Positions 60,062-64,000 of a stretch of DNA of 64,000 bases are shown in pieces (within the stretch, counting starts at the first letter, position 1; each line of letters begins with the position of its first letter). The position numbers and the translations under genes were made by a program. The notes under the pieces are model-generated. The model was not told the origin of the DNA, did not search any database, and saw only the letters and a list, made by a program, of their open reading frames with translations. The DNA is from Microbulbifer halophilus (lineage in GTDB: Bacteria; Pseudomonadota; Gammaproteobacteria; Pseudomonadales; Cellvibrionaceae), in the NCBI RefSeq assembly GCF_026183675.1, contig NZ_JAPIVK010000023.1, positions 16,625 through 80,624 on the forward strand, in the 5' to 3' direction.

Positions 60062-60567
60062 GGGACTTCCTTCAGTGTTCTGCGGTTGTCATGTCTCCCG
60101 GCATTGTACCGGTCTGCACAGGCTTTCCCACTACCGCCTTAACACTTTCGCCAGTTGACAGGCCCGGCACAGTTTGCAGAATCGAACGTTCACCCGGCGA
60201 GTAGAGAGTGCCGCACACCCCGCGGTTCCCCTTCTGCCCTCCGGCGGGCCAAACGCCCGCCCCGGTGGACCCTGTGCGAAGTTCGGTGACATACAGAACT
60301 TTGCTCGGGGCCACTAGCCCGCCGGGTGGGCTCTCCCCACCACGGAGGCCTGCAGGTCCGTCGCGAAATCCCGCCGGGATCGTATCGGGCCGACGCATTG
60401 CCGTTGTCGATGAAGTTATCCTAAAAATCGACATGGAAATGTGTAACAGGCTGATATTTGTCACCATTTTCCTTTACAATTGCCGTTTGACCTTTTCGTC
60501 ATGTGGCGGTTTTTGCCTTTTTGCGTGATGAATATCCTACCCAGACAGGAAATTTGAGGGGGCTTCA
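60062..60567. other. 506-nt intergenic region upstream of ilvI, with hairpins
   Basis: No supported gene: the two frames longer than 100 codons here lack ribosome-binding sites, family resemblance and normal codon usage. GC-rich hairpins are present, for example CCGGCGGGC/GCCCGCC at about 60241-60265 and GCGAAGTTC/GAACTTTGC at about 60276-60304. The last ~120 nt before ilvI is AT-rich and should hold its promoter and leader. I found no recognisable leader peptide with repeated branched-chain codons. Confidence 0.5.
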
Positions 60568-62304
60568 GTGGAATTACTCTCCGGCGGCGATATGTTGGTT
60601 CGCGCGCTGCAGGATGAAGGGGTGGATCTGATCTTCGGATACCCCGGCGGGGCGGCGTTGCATATCTACGACGCCATCTTTCGGCAGAAGGGCATCAAGC
60701 ACGTGCTGGTGCGCCACGAGCAGGGCGCGACTCACGCGGCGGACGGCTACGCCCGCTCCACCGGCAAGGCCGGGGTGGTGCTGGTGACTTCCGGTCCGGG
60801 AGCCACCAATGCGATCACCGGTATCGCCACCGCCTATATGGATTCCATCCCGCTGGTGGTGATCTCCGGCCAGGTGGCGTCGGACAAAATCGGCGAGGAC
60901 GCCTTTCAGGAAACCGACATGGTGGGCTGCTCGCGGCCGATCGTGAAACACAGTTTCCTGGTCAAGCGCGCCGAGGATATCCCGGAAACCGTCAAGAAGG
61001 CCTTCTATATCGCCAACACCGGCCGCCCGGGCCCGGTGGTGATCGACGTGCCCAAGGATGTCACCAGCCCGGCGGACCGCTTCCCCTACGAGTATCCGCA
61101 AAAGCTGCGTATGCGCTCCTATACGCCCGCGGGCAAGGGCCACAGCGGCCAGATCCGCAAGGCGGTGGCGCTGTTGCTGTCCGCGAAACGCCCGGTTATC
61201 TACGCCGGTGGCGGTGTGGTGCAGGGCGATGGCGCGGCACTGCTGACGGAGCTGGCCCAGCGGCTCAACTATCCGGTCACCAACACCCTGATGGGGCTGG
61301 GCGCCTACCCGGGCAGCGACAGGCGTTTCCTGGGCATGCTGGGCATGCACGGTACCTTCGAGGCCAACACCGCCATGCACCACGCGGATGTGATCCTGGC
61401 CGTGGGCGCGCGCTTCGATGACCGGGTCACCAGTACGCCCAGCAAGTTCTGCCCCGGGGCCAAGATCATTCACGTGGATGTGGATCCGGCGTCCATCTCC
61501 AAGACCATCGTCGCCGATGTGCCCATCGTCGGCACGGTGCAGTCGGTGTTGGGGGAAATGGTGGAGATGCTGAAGTCCGCCGACGAGCAGCCGGATCAGT
61601 CGGCGATCACCGACTGGTGGCGGCAGATCGACGACTGGCGCGAGCGCCACGGCCTCTACACGGCGCCGCGCTATCGCACCGACGGCGACATGATCATGCC
61701 GCAGGAGGTGATCGAGGCGGTCTACGACATCACCGGGGGCGACGCCTTCGTGACCTCCGACGTGGGCCAGCACCAGATGTTCGCCGCCCAGTACTACCGG
61801 TTCGACAGGCCGCGCCGCTGGATCAATTCCGGTGGCCTGGGAACCATGGGCTTCGGCTTGCCGGCGGCACTGGGGGTGAAGATCGCGCACCCGGACAGCG
61901 AAGTGATCTGCGTCACCGGCGAGGGCAGTATCCAGATGTGTATCCAGGAGCTGTCCACATCCACCCAGTACCACCTGCCGGTAAAGATCCTGTGCCTGAA
62001 CAACCAGGCGCTGGGCATGGTGAAACAGTGGCAGGAGATGCAGTACGAGGGGCGCCTGTCCCACAGCGTCTACGAGGAGTCCCTGCCGGACTTCGTCAAG
62101 CTGGCCGAGGCCTACGGCCACGCGGGCGTGAAGATCGAACGCCGCGAGGAGCTTCGCGACAAGCTGCGGGAGGCGTTTGCGATCAAGGACCGCTGCGTGT
62201 TCATCGACGTGTACGTGGATCCGTCCGAGCATGTCTACCCGATGCAGGTGATGCCGACGGGCTCCATGCGGGATATGTGGCTGAGCAAGACGGAGCGGAC
62301 CTAG
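60568..62304 (+). CDS. ilvI: acetolactate synthase, catalytic subunit
   Basis: 578 aa, GTG start with GAGGGGGC upstream. First common step of Val/Leu/Ile synthesis, condensing pyruvate with pyruvate or 2-oxobutyrate. N-terminal TPP domain with catalytic Glu in [22 protein letters not shown], central domain, and C-terminal TPP-binding motif [15 protein letters not shown]...[12 protein letters not shown]. With ilvH and ilvC it forms an ilvIHC operon, the usual Pseudomonas arrangement (ilvB is an equivalent name). Confidence 0.95.
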   Translation: MELLSGGDMLVRALQDEGVDLIFGYPGGAALHIYDAIFRQKGIKHVLVRHEQGATHAADGYARSTGKAGVVLVTSGPGATNAITGIATAYMDSIPLVVISGQVASDKIGEDAFQETDMVGCSRPIVKHSFLVKRAEDIPETVKKAFYIANTGRPGPVVIDVPKDVTSPADRFPYEYPQKLRMRSYTPAGKGHSGQIRKAVALLLSAKRPVIYAGGGVVQGDGAALLTELAQRLNYPVTNTLMGLGAYPGSDRRFLGMLGMHGTFEANTAMHHADVILAVGARFDDRVTSTPSKFCPGAKIIHVDVDPASISKTIVADVPIVGTVQSVLGEMVEMLKSADEQPDQSAITDWWRQIDDWRERHGLYTAPRYRTDGDMIMPQEVIEAVYDITGGDAFVTSDVGQHQMFAAQYYRFDRPRRWINSGGLGTMGFGLPAALGVKIAHPDSEVICVTGEGSIQMCIQELSTSTQYHLPVKILCLNNQALGMVKQWQEMQYEGRLSHSVYEESLPDFVKLAEAYGHAGVKIERREELRDKLREAFAIKDRCVFIDVYVDPSEHVYPMQVMPTGSMRDMWLSKTERT

Positions 62305-62316
62305 GGAAGAGTGATG

Positions 62317-62808
62317 ATGCGCAGAATCATTTCAGTATTGATGGAAAACGAACCGGGCGCTCTGTCCCGCGTGGTGGGGCTTTTCTCCCAGCGCGGCTAC
62401 AACATCGAGAGCCTGACGGTGGCGCCCACCGAAGACGCCACCCTGTCGCGCCTGACGCTGGTCACCATCGGCGACGACCACAAGATCGAGCAGATCACCA
62501 AGAACCTGAACAAGCTGATCGATGTGGTCAAATTAGTTGACCTGACCGAGGGCGCGCATATCGAGCGCGAGCTGTTGCTGGTCAAGGTCCGCGCCACCGG
62601 TGCACAGCGCGACGAGGTAAAGCGCAGTGTGGATATCTTCCGCGGCCAGATCGTGGATGTCACCAGCAATATGTACACGGTGCAGGTGGCCGGCACCGGC
62701 GAGAAACTGGACGCTTTTTTGCAGGCCCTGGGCGAGCACACCATCATGGAGGTGGTTCGCTCCGGCGTGTCGGGTATTGCCCGCGGCGAGAAAGTCCTGA
62801 GTGTTTGA
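62317..62808 (+). CDS. ilvH: acetolactate synthase, regulatory subunit
   Basis: 163 aa, as in E. coli IlvH. ACT domain at residues 1-75 (MRRIISVLMENEPGALSRVVG, then GYNIESLTVAPTED), which binds valine and inhibits the catalytic subunit, followed by the C-terminal ALS_ss_C domain. Three starts are tandem (GTG 62311, ATG 62314, ATG 62317); the last matches the family N-terminus, and AGGGA at 62303-62307 serves it. Confidence 0.95.
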   Translation: MRRIISVLMENEPGALSRVVGLFSQRGYNIESLTVAPTEDATLSRLTLVTIGDDHKIEQITKNLNKLIDVVKLVDLTEGAHIERELLLVKVRATGAQRDEVKRSVDIFRGQIVDVTSNMYTVQVAGTGEKLDAFLQALGEHTIMEVVRSGVSGIARGEKVLSV

Positions 62809-62831
62809 TACAGACCGAAAATAGGAAGTGA

Positions 62832-63857
<1,026 letters not shown>

Positions 63858-63931
63858 AAACTACTGCGTGTGCGCCTGGCTACCACCACCAGCCAGCCGC
63901 TCGCTACGTTTTCAGTGCTTCGTTTGAGCTG

Positions 63932-63964
63932 GAAAGCGGCGGGGGAAGCCCCGCCGCTTTTTTT
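63932..63964 (+). terminator. strong rho-independent terminator of the ilv operon
   Basis: GCGGCGGGG (63935-63943), GAAG loop, CCCCGCCGC (63948-63956), then eight T (63957-63964). The last 36 nt of the window hold only a short palindromic GCGCCAGGCATGGCGC. Confidence 0.95.
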
Positions 63965-64000
63965 ATGTGCGCCAGGCATGGCGCGTAGCGCCGTGACTGG

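Noticed and set aside
60208..60528. Open frames of 106 and 131 codons in the ilvI upstream spacer
   Set aside because: No ribosome-binding site, unusual composition and no similarity to any protein I recognise.

Overview
The window is a chromosomal segment of a GC-rich marine gammaproteobacterium. Gene order in the core blocks matches the Pseudomonas/Cellvibrionales layout (uvrA-MFS-ssb; ispB/rplU-rpmA-obg-proB; rpsT/murJ-ribF-ileS-lspA-fkpB-ispH followed by the type IV pilus minor-pilin genes and pilR-pilS; bamD/rluD-pgeF-clpB; ilvI-ilvH-ilvC). A pectin-acetylesterase-like secreted enzyme, a CBM60-like carbohydrate-binding module and a 'proteobacterial dedicated sortase' regulatory set point to a polysaccharide-degrading marine lineage such as Microbulbifer or a close relative. 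This genus call is inference from gene content, not from an rRNA gene; no rRNA or tRNA gene was recognised.

Layout. 1-4.7 kb: accessory secreted hydrolases and an AraC regulator. 4.9-12.5 kb: uvrA, manC, an MFS transporter, ssb and an RmlD-like gene. 12.5-17 kb: fabB-fabA (minus) and galU-manB (plus). 17-21.5 kb: ispB (minus), then rplU-rpmA-obgE-proB. 21.5-24.3 kb: an accessory cassette (membrane protein, DUF899 thioredoxin-like protein, Crp/Fnr regulator, SDR). 24.3-28.9 kb: rpsT, then a PdsS/PdsR two-component system with the OmpA-like PdsO and a 46-aa membrane microprotein, all on the minus strand. 29-36.8 kb: murJ, ribF, ileS, lspA, fkpB, ispH. 36.9-47.3 kb: the type IV pilus tip/priming operon (fimU, pilV, pilW, pilX, pilY1, pilE), a convergent fimT, and pilR-pilS. 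47.4-55 kb: nadE, bamD, rluD, pgeF, clpB. 55.2-60.1 kb: an RND efflux pump pair and a DUF4124 protein. 60.6-63.9 kb: branched-chain amino-acid genes ilvI-ilvH-ilvC.

How the genes work together. manC and manB supply GDP-mannose and galU supplies UDP-glucose for surface polysaccharide; murJ and ispB support envelope lipid carriers, and bamD, lspA and PdsO concern the envelope. The minor pilins and PilY1 form the pilus tip, with PilS/PilR as pilus regulators. 

Most notable: (i) PilY1 carries an inserted module, at about residues 429-535, that reads like a CBM60 xylan-binding domain, which would give the pilus tip a direct polysaccharide-binding surface; (ii) the Pds system here has kinase, regulator and OmpA-like protein, but no sortase and no sortase target next to them; (iii) a family of intergenic long inverted repeats with a conserved core is present in three states (two complete, one half-copy), alongside several REP-like palindromes, one of which supplies the apparent ribosome-binding site of proB.
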